Origin: Phoronis australis
Lineage: Eukaryota > Phoronida > Phoronidae
Assembly (NCBI GenBank): GCA_002633005.1
Contig: NMRA01000127.1
Location: forward strand, 628,438-692,437
Direction: 5' to 3'
Length of the DNA: 64,000 bases
Part shown: positions 24,127-35,312 of the stretch, in pieces
Position numbering within the stretch: the stretch's first letter is position 1
Layout: every line of letters starts with the position of its first letter
Position numbers and translations under genes: made by a program
The notes under the pieces: generated by a model
Told to the model about the DNA's origin: nothing
Databases searched by the model: none
What the model saw: only the letters and a program-made list of their open reading frames with translations

Positions 24127-26434
24127 ATTGAGTGGCTCTGAACACAACTTTAGTCCATGTCAAATTATACCGTAACCTTTTTCTATCACTCCACAGTAAG
24201 CAGGCTAGTGCAAAGGTGCTTTGGAATCCCTCTTTTGAAGATACTTCTTATATGTAAAACATGTCTTGTTCTCATTTGGGCATGATGGGTAGTTCCCTAA
24301 CTGAGAAAAATGAGTCCCTACATCAAGCAAGTGTCGAAAGAACTAACTAAAAGTAATTTGAAGGGGGGATTTTTTTGAAAACATCCATCATTTTCTTTCT
24401 TAAGACAGAATTTTTACTGAGAAGAATTTAAGATATCTTGATCTCATGGACTGCTATGTAAGATAAGAATTTGCTTACCGGTAAGTCAAATTTAACATGA
24501 ACTTAATACGATGCTTAACATAAGATGTTTCAGAACGGGTTTTAGTTTGATACTCATTAGATTGAACAAAACTGGCTCTCAAAATGCGGGACCCCTATAT
24601 GTGACTATTGTCAAGATCATTGCCTTGGAAAATAGTTCCTGACACCATAGGTTTAAATCCCTCGTAGCAGTACTTTCCTGACACAGTCACTTTTGTTATA
24701 TTCATTTTTTTCCGATAGATATAAACTTGGTGTATTAGCCAATTTTGTTAAATGTGATATACCGGGTATGGTCTTTTTAAAAAATGTACTACATACCAGG
24801 AAACCAAGTCATTATTTGTTTATTTTGTGTTTTACTCATTAAACCCTCTCAGGAGACTGATAACGTCGGACTTGCAGACAAACTGGATGTTGACTCTTAC
24901 ATACAGTTCGAGTCAAAGCTTTTTCTACAAGACTTTGTAATTACATTTGTTTTCTTTGCCACTCGTAATTGCTCTTTTCCGTATTAACCCACATTTCAGT
25001 CAGATTTACTTGTCTGTTGTATGATAAATTATGTCGTAGGTCAGTTTACTGTTGGGTCTCAATTCGTTGCACTCTCTCAGCATGAATTATTCAAGAAGCG
25101 CAATAGATGCTGATTCAGGTTTTGAATGTTTTTTGAAATGATATAATGCTGAAAATCATAGATTTCTTAGCCATGATTCGCTGTATGTATTTAAGATTTT
25201 TGTTTTTGGCTGAAACTGCAAGAAGTCTATATGCAATGGTTTAAAATGGCTATGAGCCTATCTTCCATCAGAAAAACAGCTTTTGATTTACACTATTTAC
25301 CAGTACCCTTATGAAATTGGTCTCAATTTGTTGCTGAGTCAAGTTGGAGGTGGTTTCAAGGCTTCAAAAGAACTGACAATTTGTTATTCTTTCAAACCTG
25401 GCTCATCACGTTGTGACCTGAAGTTTTATGATCTTGGTCTGAAAATTTAACAAACTGTCAGCTGTTTCCGTGGCCACAGATCGCTTCTAAAGTGAGTAAG
25501 GAACAATAGAAGACCAATTTTATAACGCCGGTAAGTGACTCAAATCCTAACTTGTTGAGGGAAGGCACTCATGGTTTCAGGATTGCCTGTTTGTTTTAGT
25601 ATTCTATTGCTTCATATCATATGCTCAATCCCTGCTCTTGAGGACGCGATGCTATTTTGTATAATTTTGTGACTAGTAGATTAGATCCCAGGGGTTATGT
25701 TAGACATCGTTTTCCTTTTTCGTCTCAACAAAATCAATGTTTTGGTTGCACTTTGGCTTGTTATGTTCAAATAGTTTTGTTTTTTGTTCTTTTCATTGCT
25801 TTTATATCAATGTCATCTTTAATATTCCTATTTGTGTCGTCTTTAGCAAACAACCTCAGTGCTTGACATTGTGTTCAATGCATGAAAACGCTTGATTCTT
25901 AAATCCTACAAAAGCAATAACTGTAGTCAAGTCGAACATTTTTAATATTATGAAACCTTACAGCATCGTCGTCAAACCTCGTTACAGCAAACCCTGTTTT
26001 AAAACATTCATTATTGGATACAAACCAATTTGAATATGGAACAGTTGGATTGGGAATATGAAGTGAAATGTTGTGTTTGATCAAATGGTATAAACTAAAC
26101 ATGTTGAGGCATGATTGGACTGTTCTTTCTCCAAAGAGTGCTGAGTTATGAAATAATCGTTCCTGATAAGTAAAACAACATAGTTAATTTAAATGCCCGT
26201 GATAAAGAGCACATTGCTGGAAATATGGGGAATGTTTTTATCTATTTTAGTATCAACGCTCATCGTTTTATTTTTACAGATTTTACTATTTTATATACTT
26301 CTTCATCGGTAACTGCATGTCATTCCAGCATGCATTTTATTTATTGGTTAAATTTTCTCATTTCTGCTGACAGTAACAAAGTAGGAATGAAAGCATTGGT
26401 TAATATGATTTTCACCTTTGAATTTCACTTTCAG

Positions 26435-26607
26435 CACACTTCCTGCACATTTGCGGAAAAAAGCCAACGCGGAGAAAGTGCCCATAACGAGACGCAGTCT
26501 TTCTCCAACAGAACAAAAGTCAACGTACCTTCACGTTCTCAAGGGCGGTGAAGTGCCAGTGTCAGGATTCAGGAAACCTGTTCCTGAGCCAACCACTCAC
26601 CATGCTG
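26435..26607 (+). CDS. SORBS: SORBS linker exon (HVLKGGEVPVSGFRKP)
   Basis: The exon is 173 nt, with acceptor CACTTTCAG and donor GTAAGG, phase 2 to 1. It reads YTLPAHLRKKANAEKVPITR, then RSLSPTEQKSTYLHVLKGGE, then VPVSGFRKPVPEPTTHHAG. The phase fits 16934-16983 upstream and both 26863 and 27988 downstream. It is basic and Ser/Thr-rich. The HVLKGGEVPVSGFRKP stretch looks like a conserved short linear segment and is a good candidate ligand or pseudosubstrate motif. RRSLSP is a likely phosphosite. Confidence 0.85.
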
Positions 26608-26862
26608 GTAAGGGAGTTGTGTAGCAGCGTATCAACCATTTTTGGAATAGTGAGCAGTCCAGGGGTTTTGGATTTTAAACCTGCATTTCGCCCTGTTTAG
26701 CTTGCTATAAAAACGAAAATCAACTCGAGGCCTTTTACTATCATCAAAATGGGAGCCTGCAAACTATACTCCTTACTATGATAGGATTCTATTTCCATTG
26801 CCAACAAGAACATCACAAAATCCCCTCCTCAAAGAAAACACTTCGGAAGTTTTTGGGGTTAG

Positions 26863-26934
26863 CCAGTCCTGAAATCGGAAATTTGGAATTGGCGTTTTTA
26901 CACGCAGCCTTGGCGACAATTCAAGATCGGATGG
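26863..26934 (+). CDS. SORBS: Candidate SORBS cassette exon, helical segment
   Basis: This 72-nt stretch (phase 1 to 1) has a GTTAG acceptor and a strong GTGAGT donor. It reads A-SPEIGNLELAFLHAALATI then QDRMG. It is open in the exact frame required by both neighbours and is rich in helix-forming hydrophobic residues, unlike the surrounding disordered sequence. Joined to the giant exon it continues as ANHEDIALLHQYKTLLTCLL, which suggests one helical domain split by an intron. The weak pyrimidine tract fits optional inclusion. It is too short to appear as a separate open frame and rests on phase, donor and composition only. Confidence 0.6.
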
Positions 26935-27987
26935 GTGAGTGATTAATATGTTTTAAACCCCAAAGCGCTTTGATTAAGAAATCAACTTTGTTAGCTAAAC
27001 AGTGACAAAATGACTCGTGTTGTGGCGGTGGTTCTAAAACTTTGTTTTGTCTGCATCCACTTGGAATGTAAGGAGATAGCTCATGGTGAATAAGAGTTAC
27101 AAGTTTTTAGTTCGGCACGTTATTTGTTGTTCACTATTGATCGAAAAATCTTAGTGATCCAAATTGCTTTGTGATTCTTAAATACTGATATGGAGTAAGG
27201 AATGTAGTTTGATTATGAAGTATTAAAGTAGTGAATCCTGTTTTAAATGTAAATAGTGCTGTACACGTATTGCAGTGTGAGAGTTTCGCCCTAAGTGTTG
27301 TTCAGCCTAGGTCTTGTTGGTTTTGTGCACTCTACTTTCTTAAAAGCTTAATATGTAATTGGTCGATTTTATCCTCGTTGACCAATGTTTTCGAACGTTA
27401 TGTGATTGGTGGATTATTAAGCTGCTGTAGATGTCATACAGTTTGATACATAACATAGTCCTTGGTCTTCGGCTTTCAAATGATGTCACTGTTGACATAG
27501 TTCGGGGTTAGGTGTCGCTAGGGGTTACCACACCGGCACGAGTGTCTTAGCATGTGTCTCTTCTTGTTCTTTTCAGCTGATTTCAGTTCAAGTATGTTGA
27601 TCGCATGTCCCTGCTCACCTATGACCTTGAGTAACATCATCAACGCATGATTTATAATATATCATTTTCACCTGATAATGTACTTGGTCGAATAATTATG
27701 TTTTCTGTAAAATTTTTATTCAGTTTCAGATTATTTCTCACTATCAATGTTTTCTGTTTCTTTTCTACTTTTGTAGAATTCTTTGTTGTTCTCTCTCTTC
27801 TCTCCTGTTCTTACCAATTCTGTTTCTCTGGCTTGTTGCATTTTGCTTTTCCCTCACGTGAAGTAAGAAATTTCAGGTCAAAAATCTTAAACAATTAGAT
27901 TCTAGTGTCTTAAATTGACTGTTGCAATTGTGCTGAATGACTTCATGTGCATTTTGCATACTAATTTGCATGTTTTGATTTTTACAG
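26935..27987. other. Intron before the giant exon
   Basis: No exon was recognised. The open frame leading into the giant exon from 27915 is intronic; the acceptor TTTTTACAG ends at 27987. Confidence 0.6.
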
Positions 27988-30900
27988 CCAATCACGAGGA
28001 CATTGCCTTACTGCATCAGTATAAAACATTACTCACCTGCCTACTGAACTCATCCGATCAAACATTTGATCAAAGCACACTTCAGGCTCTCTTCGTACCT
28101 CTTACAAGCCTTCTCAGGATCCCATCTGCTGTCAAAACACCCCAAAATACATACGCACACTCACATACAAAAGCACTGCATGGTGTTCGAATAGACGATC
28201 ATAAGTCACGACTGATCACCCCTCCAGAATTGTCAAGACGTGATGAGAGAACTAGTACTCTAAGTCGCTCGTCTAAAGAAACCTTTCCCTGTGGGAATCC
28301 TCTTGAAATAGTTCAAAACACTAAAATGTCCAGGAACACACAGCCATTATGCCCTGAAAGGAAAGAAAATAGCGTTCCCTTTTCGTTTACGAAGGCCATG
28401 GGTGTTGGGGAGGTTTCACCAGAGTTTTTAGCACCTGCAGGTGATGAATTTGGCAAATATCCAATTGGTCATTCCTCAGAGTATAATGAGAAAAGCAAAG
28501 TGCTCTCGTCTGACAATTTCGATGGTCCATCTTTTCTTACTTCTTCACTGGATCTTTCGACTTCTAAGTCCTTTTCTTACTCCAGACGTGAAACACCTCA
28601 AGAAGATATTCATGACAAAATTTCGATATTTGACACTGGTGATGGCGAATGTCCCGACTGGATGAACAATTTGACATCCAGTGCCAGACTGTCATGGAAC
28701 AGTAATAGTTTGCAGTTTGGAACTGTTAACAACTGCAACACAAATCTTGGCACTGGGTCTGTCTCTAGTCGCAGCCCTTTGGACAGTGAGTGTGGTGCAA
28801 AACGTTTGAAACAAAATGTTGTACAGGAAGCAAGCAGCACCATTATAAATCAGTGTGAAAGGTCATCTCTGGATAAGATGCCTATGCGGCCATCAAAAGA
28901 CGAATTGTCTACTGTACAATATGATTTGGTCACTTCTGATCCGGTTGAAAAAGAGTTCTTGCAGATGTCTGATGAGGCTGTTCTTGATCAGCTCAACAAA
29001 AATTTCCAGCAGAGGCGAAAGGCAAAATCGGAGTGCAGTGATCGCTCCTCAAAGCTTGATTCAAGCGCGTATCATATCTATGCTCAAGGCTTGCTCAGCT
29101 CTTCTGCTGGGAAATCAAAGAAGTTTACAAAAATTCAGAGTTGTTATGAGAATCTACAGAAAGTTGCCGATCTGGAACAGGAGGTTGAAATGGTGGAAAG
29201 TCTGAGTAAAAGTATGAACAATGGTAACTGGTATAGTCTCAGCTGTTCTGGCTCTGAGTTGAGTACGTCATGGGAGCCATCTGTTTTCAAAACTGTGACC
29301 AAAATGGCGGAAAATATCAACGAGATGGAAGATCTTCATGCTGAACTTGAGGAGGCGCAGTCCAAGAAAGAATTTTTGTACCGAGCTCATAATTTGGAAG
29401 ACTACAAATGGAGAGCAGAAAGAGACCTGGGTTTAAAAAAGAAATCAACTTTTGTTGATGAAATTGTGCCAATTTACCAAGATTTTGATGGACAGATTAA
29501 TCTGAATACAGAAGTTAAACGAAAGCCCTCTAGCGACAAAGACTTGAAACGGTCTTTATCTTTCAGTGAGTTGAAACACAAGTACACAGAATTGGAAACA
29601 AAGTCGGAAGATAGTTCTGCTGCATCAAAGCGACGGAATTCAGAATCCACTTTGAGTTTCGACGAACTTATGAAGGCATTCGATAATATTGACTGTAGTG
29701 AAGAGGGCATTGAGCTTGAAGCTCGTGTAGCAGTTCTCGAGCAGGAAAGACGGTCTTCATCTTCGTCTTCATTCTCTTCTTCATCTCTCAGTGAAGAAAG
29801 TGTCATTCTTCGTAATCCAGACGTGCTTTCTCAATCAGCTTCATCTCTTCAAAAGGAAACGGACCGTTTTGTTGATGTTACAAAAAGTGATTTTTCACTT
29901 CCTTCACAAGCTAAACCAGCTCTACAAGTGCGAGCCTTTTCAGAAATTTTCGATTCTCCTCCTAAAAACATTTCTGGTCCAATCAGATCTTTTTCTGCAA
30001 AACAATCTAACTTTGCATCACCGCAATTTTCCTTTGACAACCCAAACATTGAAGACAAAAGCACAGAGGTTGTTGCTGATGAAAATCCCGTCAGATCACT
30101 TGATCGTGCCACTTTTAAACCTAAGAAAGTTCCATCTATAGTTGACAAATTCAAGGACTCCCTGGTTCTCAGCTCTAAAGCTGAGGCTAAAGTCAGGAAA
30201 AGCTACCAGTTGAGCAATTCCCAAGCTAACTTTGACGATTTGAAGCTTTGCTTTGAAAATGGCCAGTCAAAGCAACTTAGTGTTGCTTCAAAAAAGACAA
30301 CAGGGTTGAACTTTCTGCACACTAAGCGGCTATCCAAGTCAGAACCAAATCTTGACAATTGTCCTGATGCTGATGACTTTCCGGAAAACAATAGTTCGCC
30401 TGGGGATGGCAAAGTTCATTTGCCTGTATTTTCGACTGTCTTTTCTCCTGTTAAGCATGGACGAAAACTGGTGGCTGAATCCCCTTTTTTAAAAAACAAT
30501 TCTCCAAAACCGTTTATTCCTCACCAAACAAGCACAGTTACAAAATCATTTTCTTCTGTTCGACCATTGATACAAACCTTTAATTCTTCAGCCAAGCCAG
30601 GTAAAGCCGATGACATTCCAGGAACCACTATCAGTTTCAACTGCAATCCATCAGTTGCGCAGTCTGTGTACCACAAAAAAGCAGCTGTTCATACCCCAGT
30701 GTTTTCGTCGGTTTTCACAAAACAGCCCAAGACACCTGTTGGTCAGTGTTATAAGAAGCCTGCTCTCCATACACCTGTTTATGCATCTGTCATTTCAAAA
30801 CCAGTCCAGGTATCTTACGTTGAGCAGCCAGTTGTGTTGAAACAATATGGCGTACTTGCTTCCACACCATTTGAGTCACCCCAGTCTCTCTCTCCAGAGC

Positions 30901-31974
30901 CTCCCGAGGTACCGTCCAAGAATTTCCCAAGGCAGTTAAATGATCCGGCAGAAAAAGAAAATGGAAGTAATCCGTCCCATAAAAATCTGCCTGCTCCCTC
31001 TGGCTTTGCTTTGATTGGGAAGCCTGCGTCTCCGGCGTCGTTCCAAGTAAGGAATTTCCGTCCTTTAGCTGTGGAGAATGAATCCAAGTCCAGTGAGTGT
31101 CTTGAAAAACTGAGGTCTGATAAACAGCCCCCTGGCACTAGTGAAAAGCAAGGTGATGAAAAGGACAGATATCCAAATCTGGAGGAGCTTAGAAAGGAAG
31201 TACTAGGTGAAACACATCCAGGACCTGAACAGTATCTTAGCAACAAGCATTACAATCCAAAGCAAATGAGACCAGATTTTATTGATCGCAGTTTTTCACG
31301 CGATTCTGCCTTTGCTAGTGATTTGAGTCCTTCTTCACCTATAAAAGATTCTCCTAGAAGTTTCAAATCCATCAAGGAAATGAAAATGTCGAGTTCAAGC
31401 AGATTCACGCGGACTTTGTCAGAAGGCACAAATATTGCTGAGTCTTTAGAAGATGTTAAACCTTTGACTAGGAAATCGAAGTCCTTCACAGACTTTCTTC
31501 TGCGAAGTAATGACTTTGACGAGTTACGGTCCATGTATGAGAAACATGGCGGATATTCTGATGATGAAAGTAGTGATGATGAACTGTCCTTATTCAACAT
31601 TCGCCGAACTGTATCAGGTGATCTTAGCGACATTAAAAATAAATTTGAAGACAGAGGCAGGTTTAATGTTGAAAATCTTGACATCCCCTCACCACCTCCC
31701 CCACCCCCATTGCCACGAACCTTTGGTGTGTTTGGATCTAAACAAACTAACAAAGTAATCATTGGACATAGATTTGGACAGGTTGATCAGTCAGCAAACA
31801 GGACATCACAATTAAAGCAGAAATTTGAACAAAAGAAACCAGAAAGCCTTTCATACAATAAGTCAGGCATTCCACCGATGTTGCCTCCTCGATCTTATAA
31901 GAAATATCACACACTGCCTAGCACCAAACCTCGCCAAGGCTATGGAGGTCGTCACCTTGGCAACAATTCAAAAG
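27988..31974 (+). CDS. SORBS: SORBS giant exon, about 1,330 residues
   Basis: This single 3,987-nt exon has acceptor TTTTTACAG and donor GTTAAC, phase 1 to 1, with length divisible by three, so it can be skipped in frame. It opens with a helical stretch (EDIALLHQYKTLLTCLLNSS ... TLQALFVPLTSLLR) and is then disordered and very Ser-rich. It carries about eight short motifs of the form [DEQ][LI]xxx[FY] (for example ELKHKYTEL, DIKNKFEDR, QLKQKFEQK), three HTPVF-like motifs (30414, 30687, 30765), a poly-Ser tract (29755-29800), an acidic SDDESSDDE patch, SPPPPPPLPR (31688-31717; profilin/EVH1/SH3-type ligand) and MLPPRSYKKYHTLP near the end. Vertebrate SORBS2 also has a huge neural-type exon (nArgBP2), but I see no C2H2 zinc finger here. 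If unspliced, a TAA follows one codon after the donor, giving an alternative C-terminus. Confidence 0.93.
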
Positions 31975-32263
31975 GTTAACATTAGTTCAGGTTTTTTGAT
32001 GTAGTCCTCTGTGGTGTACCTTCTTTTGTTACCAGTTTTTGTTCGGTCCGCATGGCCCTGTGTGTGCTGTGTTGGTTTGCCTTTCAGATCATCATTTGGC
32101 AGCTTTAGAGGTCAGACGTCTCGCACTGCCCACCTATACACTGCTTGATTAGTGTTTATTATTTTTAGGAATGTTGTGATTTAGATTTTGTTTGATCATC
32201 TTCTTGATTTTTCGGCAATTAGTTTCAACTGGATCTTATTGGTTGTCTGTTGTTTTGTATCAG

Positions 32264-32419
32264 TGGAGCTTGGGCCCGTGCCCCAATCTGTCACCCGAGT
32301 CATCACGCCCAAGTCTCCTCCGGTTGGCAAAGTCAAAAAACCACGCCCGCGAAGCAGTCTGTCGGCTGCAGAGCAGCTCGGAGTCAAAAGCCCTTCGCCA
32401 ATCAAAATCAATGCTGGAG
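32264..32419 (+). CDS. SORBS: SORBS linker exon after giant exon
   Basis: The exon is 156 nt, with acceptor TTGTATCAG and donor GTATTC, phase 1 to 1. It reads VELGPVPQSVTRVITPKSPP, then VGKVKKPRPRSSLSAAEQLG, then VKSPSPIKINAG. It is Pro/Lys/Ser-rich with several S/T-P sites. It is symmetric, so it can be skipped alone or with the giant exon. The frame crosses both junctions without a stop. Confidence 0.85.
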
Positions 32420-34093
32420 GTATTCTTGTGGGGTCGCTTCTCAACATCGTTTATTGACGTCCTTCAGTGTCCTTAGCTTAGCATGCGCTGCTTGAGTCCT
32501 CTCACTGCGTAGTCACACTCCTAACTAAGTCACTGTTGTATAACTAATCCATTGTAATTTGGGTGCTACTTCACATACTAATCCGATGCTTGAGGTGTGG
32601 TTGTGGTTTTTTTCTCATTGCCTAATGTCTAGTGCTGTGCACTGGATGGTGTTGAGAACTATAGAATGGCATGTTGAAGCTAGTTGTTTGGAGTTCCATG
32701 TAACTATCACATGTGCACTGTTTTGTGTCGGTCGTCTGCATCATAATTTTGTGCTGTTTGTACTAGAAAGACCACGTTGGTGGGTTTTGGTGAGGATTTA
32801 AAACAGGGTAGATTATGTTGTTAGCATTTAAAGGAACATGCATTTTTGATATTTTTTTAATTTTCATTATTTTATTTGTATCAATGGGATGTGGTAAAAT
32901 GTCACTAATGTAAGACAGAATGAATCCATCATGAGAATTGTTTTTCAATTAATCATTTTAGGGTAAATTCTACGGTATATCACAGGTACCATCATACAAT
33001 GTTTGAGAAACTGTGGACATTCACAACATTGTTAGTAGCCTTTTGAAAATGAAAGCTATATTTTGGCTATTATTTTGTTTGAAGTTGGTGGTATTTTATC
33101 ATACGGTCCCAAAATTTGCGGTGTGCATATGTTTTGCTATTTGTATGCAGTATTGCAAAATACAGATGGGAGGTGTCACTGGGCAGTTCCAATTATCTCC
33201 ATTTTAGAAAGCTGGTGCTTGAAAAATGACCATGAACTCTGGACTTGAAACACAACTTGGAACTAAACGCACAACTTGTAATGTTACAAACTTTTTTCTG
33301 TAGAAATAGTGACAAAAAAGACTTCCCTACTCTTGCAGGGAATTTAACCGGTAATTTGAAAAGGCAGACACTTTCGTTCAGCTTTGGAAAGTCACTCTTT
33401 TGTTTAACGTATCTCTTGTGCACCATCTATGTAATTAAGACCCCCTGGACAGTTTGCGTGTCTCATTGTATCAGACAATACATCAGTGTTGGTGACAATT
33501 TTGCATTATTTATTAGCGTCAATCAATATTTTGCAATTTTTTACCCTAATTTGTGTTCACCTAAGCAATTTTCGAAATGCCACTTAAATCCCTTATCACA
33601 TTTGTTAACTGTGTCCTTTGTCGTGGAAAATTTACTACATTATTTAAAATTTTCTGTCCTCTAACCATAAATATTATAACCCCGTTCACATTTAACTTTT
33701 TTTGAGTTCATAGTTAGTGACGTTATCATTATCGTGTTTTGTATTATTCTTTTAGTTTTACATAAAATTGTGAGCATGATATCTGTGACCGTGGTCTTTC
33801 AAGCATGTTGATTATTGATGACTGAAGTAGAGTGATTTGTATAATGTCTACATTTTGTTCAAGAATCGAAAATTACCAAGCATATTCCAGTGTCCGTTAA
33901 TTTATGGAATAACACTTTAACACAGATTTTATTCAATTATTAAACATTCAAAAGTATTAGCATCATTTTGTTTTTACATTCATAATTGCTAAGTTCGTCA
34001 TGAATTGCATGTCTAATAACACAGTCTTATCTCTGCTCAAATATTTCGTTGGTCTTGTATAATTTTGTTAATGCTGGTATTGCTTTCCCACAG
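32420..34093. other. Intron, no features recognised
   Basis: An AT-rich intron. Short open frames at 32.6-33.7 kb lack paired splice sites and coding character. Confidence 0.55.
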
Positions 34094-34203
34094 TGCCCGC
34101 ACACCACTACTCCAGTTCAGACGTTCCAGTCAACAGGAGTCCGGCAGGTTCGATCGACCGCAAAACACGAGATGAACGCGAGGCCAAACGCAAAGAAATT
34201 CTC
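34094..34203 (+). CDS. SORBS: SORBS linker exon, basic/acidic
   Basis: The exon is 110 nt, with acceptor TTTCCCACAG and donor GTGAGT, phase 1 to 0. It reads VPAHHYSSSDVPVNRSPAGS then IDRKTRDEREAKRKEIL. The last half is a highly charged helix that continues in the next exon. Higher GC and CpG content than the flanks fits coding sequence. Confidence 0.88.
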
Positions 34204-35226
34204 GTGAGTTGACAATTTCCTCATATTCCAATATCCAGAATATCAAAGCTATTTTTCTTGTCATTTGACTTATCTGTGAACGGTGCAGATTAGCATATTA
34301 ACTACGCGTTTACTAAAACAGTGTTTTAAGTGGTGATGTTCTAGTTGTATCGTTTGATCTTATTTAAGAGGAGGCATTGCGGCCTAGTGGGATAATTGTT
34401 GCTTCCTTCACTCAAGGTCGTGGGTTCGAGTCCCAGTGGGGCACACTGCTAGACCCTTGAGTCAAGTCTACAACTCCTCTGCTCGGTTTTAACTGTATAT
34501 TAATAAAGCATAAAAATGGTCCCAAGCTATATGTGGAATGGCCTCAACTGAGCGGCCTGTGCACTTCTGGTGCAATGTGTACCAGACCACCTGCAATTTT
34601 TTATTTTTTTGAAAATTTGATATCCGTTAAAAGAGTGACAACAGTTAGATCTAAGATGGCCTAATCTCCTAGACTACCCTAGTACAGTGACGTCACATTT
34701 TCTATCCTATTTTGGCAATTAGTTTGGTATGAAATTGAAGACAGATTACTCCATTCCAGTAGCCACAGAGTATGAAAACTGTTGTTTTGTCTCTCGTGAC
34801 TATTTTTCAGAAATCATCTGTTGATTAATTTGCCAAAACAGCCCATAATTTGTTGCTTTTTGAACAATATCTTTATCTTGTGACTTCCTACAGGGGTTGC
34901 TATCTCCTTCGCTGTTCTTTGATTCAGTGTTTTAAATTCAGAATGTGCAAACTATCCCCAAGGGTACGGTGAAAATTCTTCACTTGAGACAAGTGGGATT
35001 TCATTTAGTCAAACCTCTTAATTTAAATTTTTAAGAATGTTTTGCTTTGTTGAAAGTTCAAGCATTCATAGCAGTTGATGAAGTCTATGGAAAGTGAAAA
35101 TGGCAATTTTATCAATTGTTTGTGTCTCAGAATTGAAGAATTTGAGCTGTTACTTATTTTAGGCTACTGTGATTTTGAACATCTCTTGAGATTTTAATCG
35201 AGTTAATGTGCTGATTCGTTTTTCAG
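34204..35226. other. Intron with SINE
   Basis: Apart from the SINE at 34370, nothing was recognised. Confidence 0.55.
34370..34596 (+). mobile_element. tRNA-derived SINE, + orientation
   Basis: A tRNA-like head runs from GAGGCATTGCGGCCTAGTGG and contains an excellent pol III B box, GGTTCGAGTCC, at 34423-34433, and an A-box-like segment near 34384. The tail carries GGCCTGTGCACTTCTGG and TGTACCAGACCACCTGCAA. A second, inverted copy lies at 36211-36434. No open tRNA gene remains, because the aminoacyl arm does not close. Confidence 0.85.
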
Positions 35227-35312
35227 CGCCAATATGAAGAAGAAGAGAGGAAGAAAAAAGTGATTGAAGAGCAGAAGAAGAATGAAGCCAGGCGACACTC
35301 TGACTACTTCAC
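35227..35312 (+). CDS. SORBS: SORBS charged helix exon (RRHSDYF)
   Basis: The exon is 86 nt, with acceptor TTTTTCAG and donor GTAAGT, phase 0 to 2. It reads RQYEEEERKKKVIEEQKKNE then ARRHSDYFT. With the previous exon it forms a long Lys/Glu-rich single helix ending in RRHSD, a serine context typical of basophilic kinases. Vertebrate SORBS proteins have a comparable charged helix between SoHo and SH3-1 (family knowledge, not aligned here). Confidence 0.92.

Larger units (their letters stand above)
16984..26434. other. Long intron (9.4 kb)
   Basis: It holds the TG-rich microsatellite, a candidate exon at 19629, an E-box/palindrome patch near 20250-20360, a 9-bp hairpin at 22034, an N at 22264 and a cluster of TTATAAC words at 23911-24126. 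No other phase-compatible exon was found. Confidence 0.5.

Noticed and set aside
24474-24485. Perfect 12-base palindrome CTTACCGGTAAG
   Set aside because: Isolated; no repeat, exon or site context supports a function.
24839-24953. Open stretch after CTCTCAG reading ETDNVGLADKLDVDSY
   Set aside because: Would exit in phase 0 at a poor GTAATT donor; it does not repair the frame of the 19629 exon and does not fit 26435.
29474-31762. Several minus-strand open frames inside the giant exon
   Set aside because: Shadows of the real exon; their compositions mirror the Ser/Pro-rich plus-strand coding.
32188-32495. Three overlapping frames around the 32264 exon
   Set aside because: Only the frame reading VELGPVPQSVTRV joins both neighbours in phase 1.
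34370-34445. tRNA gene
   Set aside because: B box is good but no closing acceptor stem, and a second copy with the same 3' tail shows it is a SINE head.
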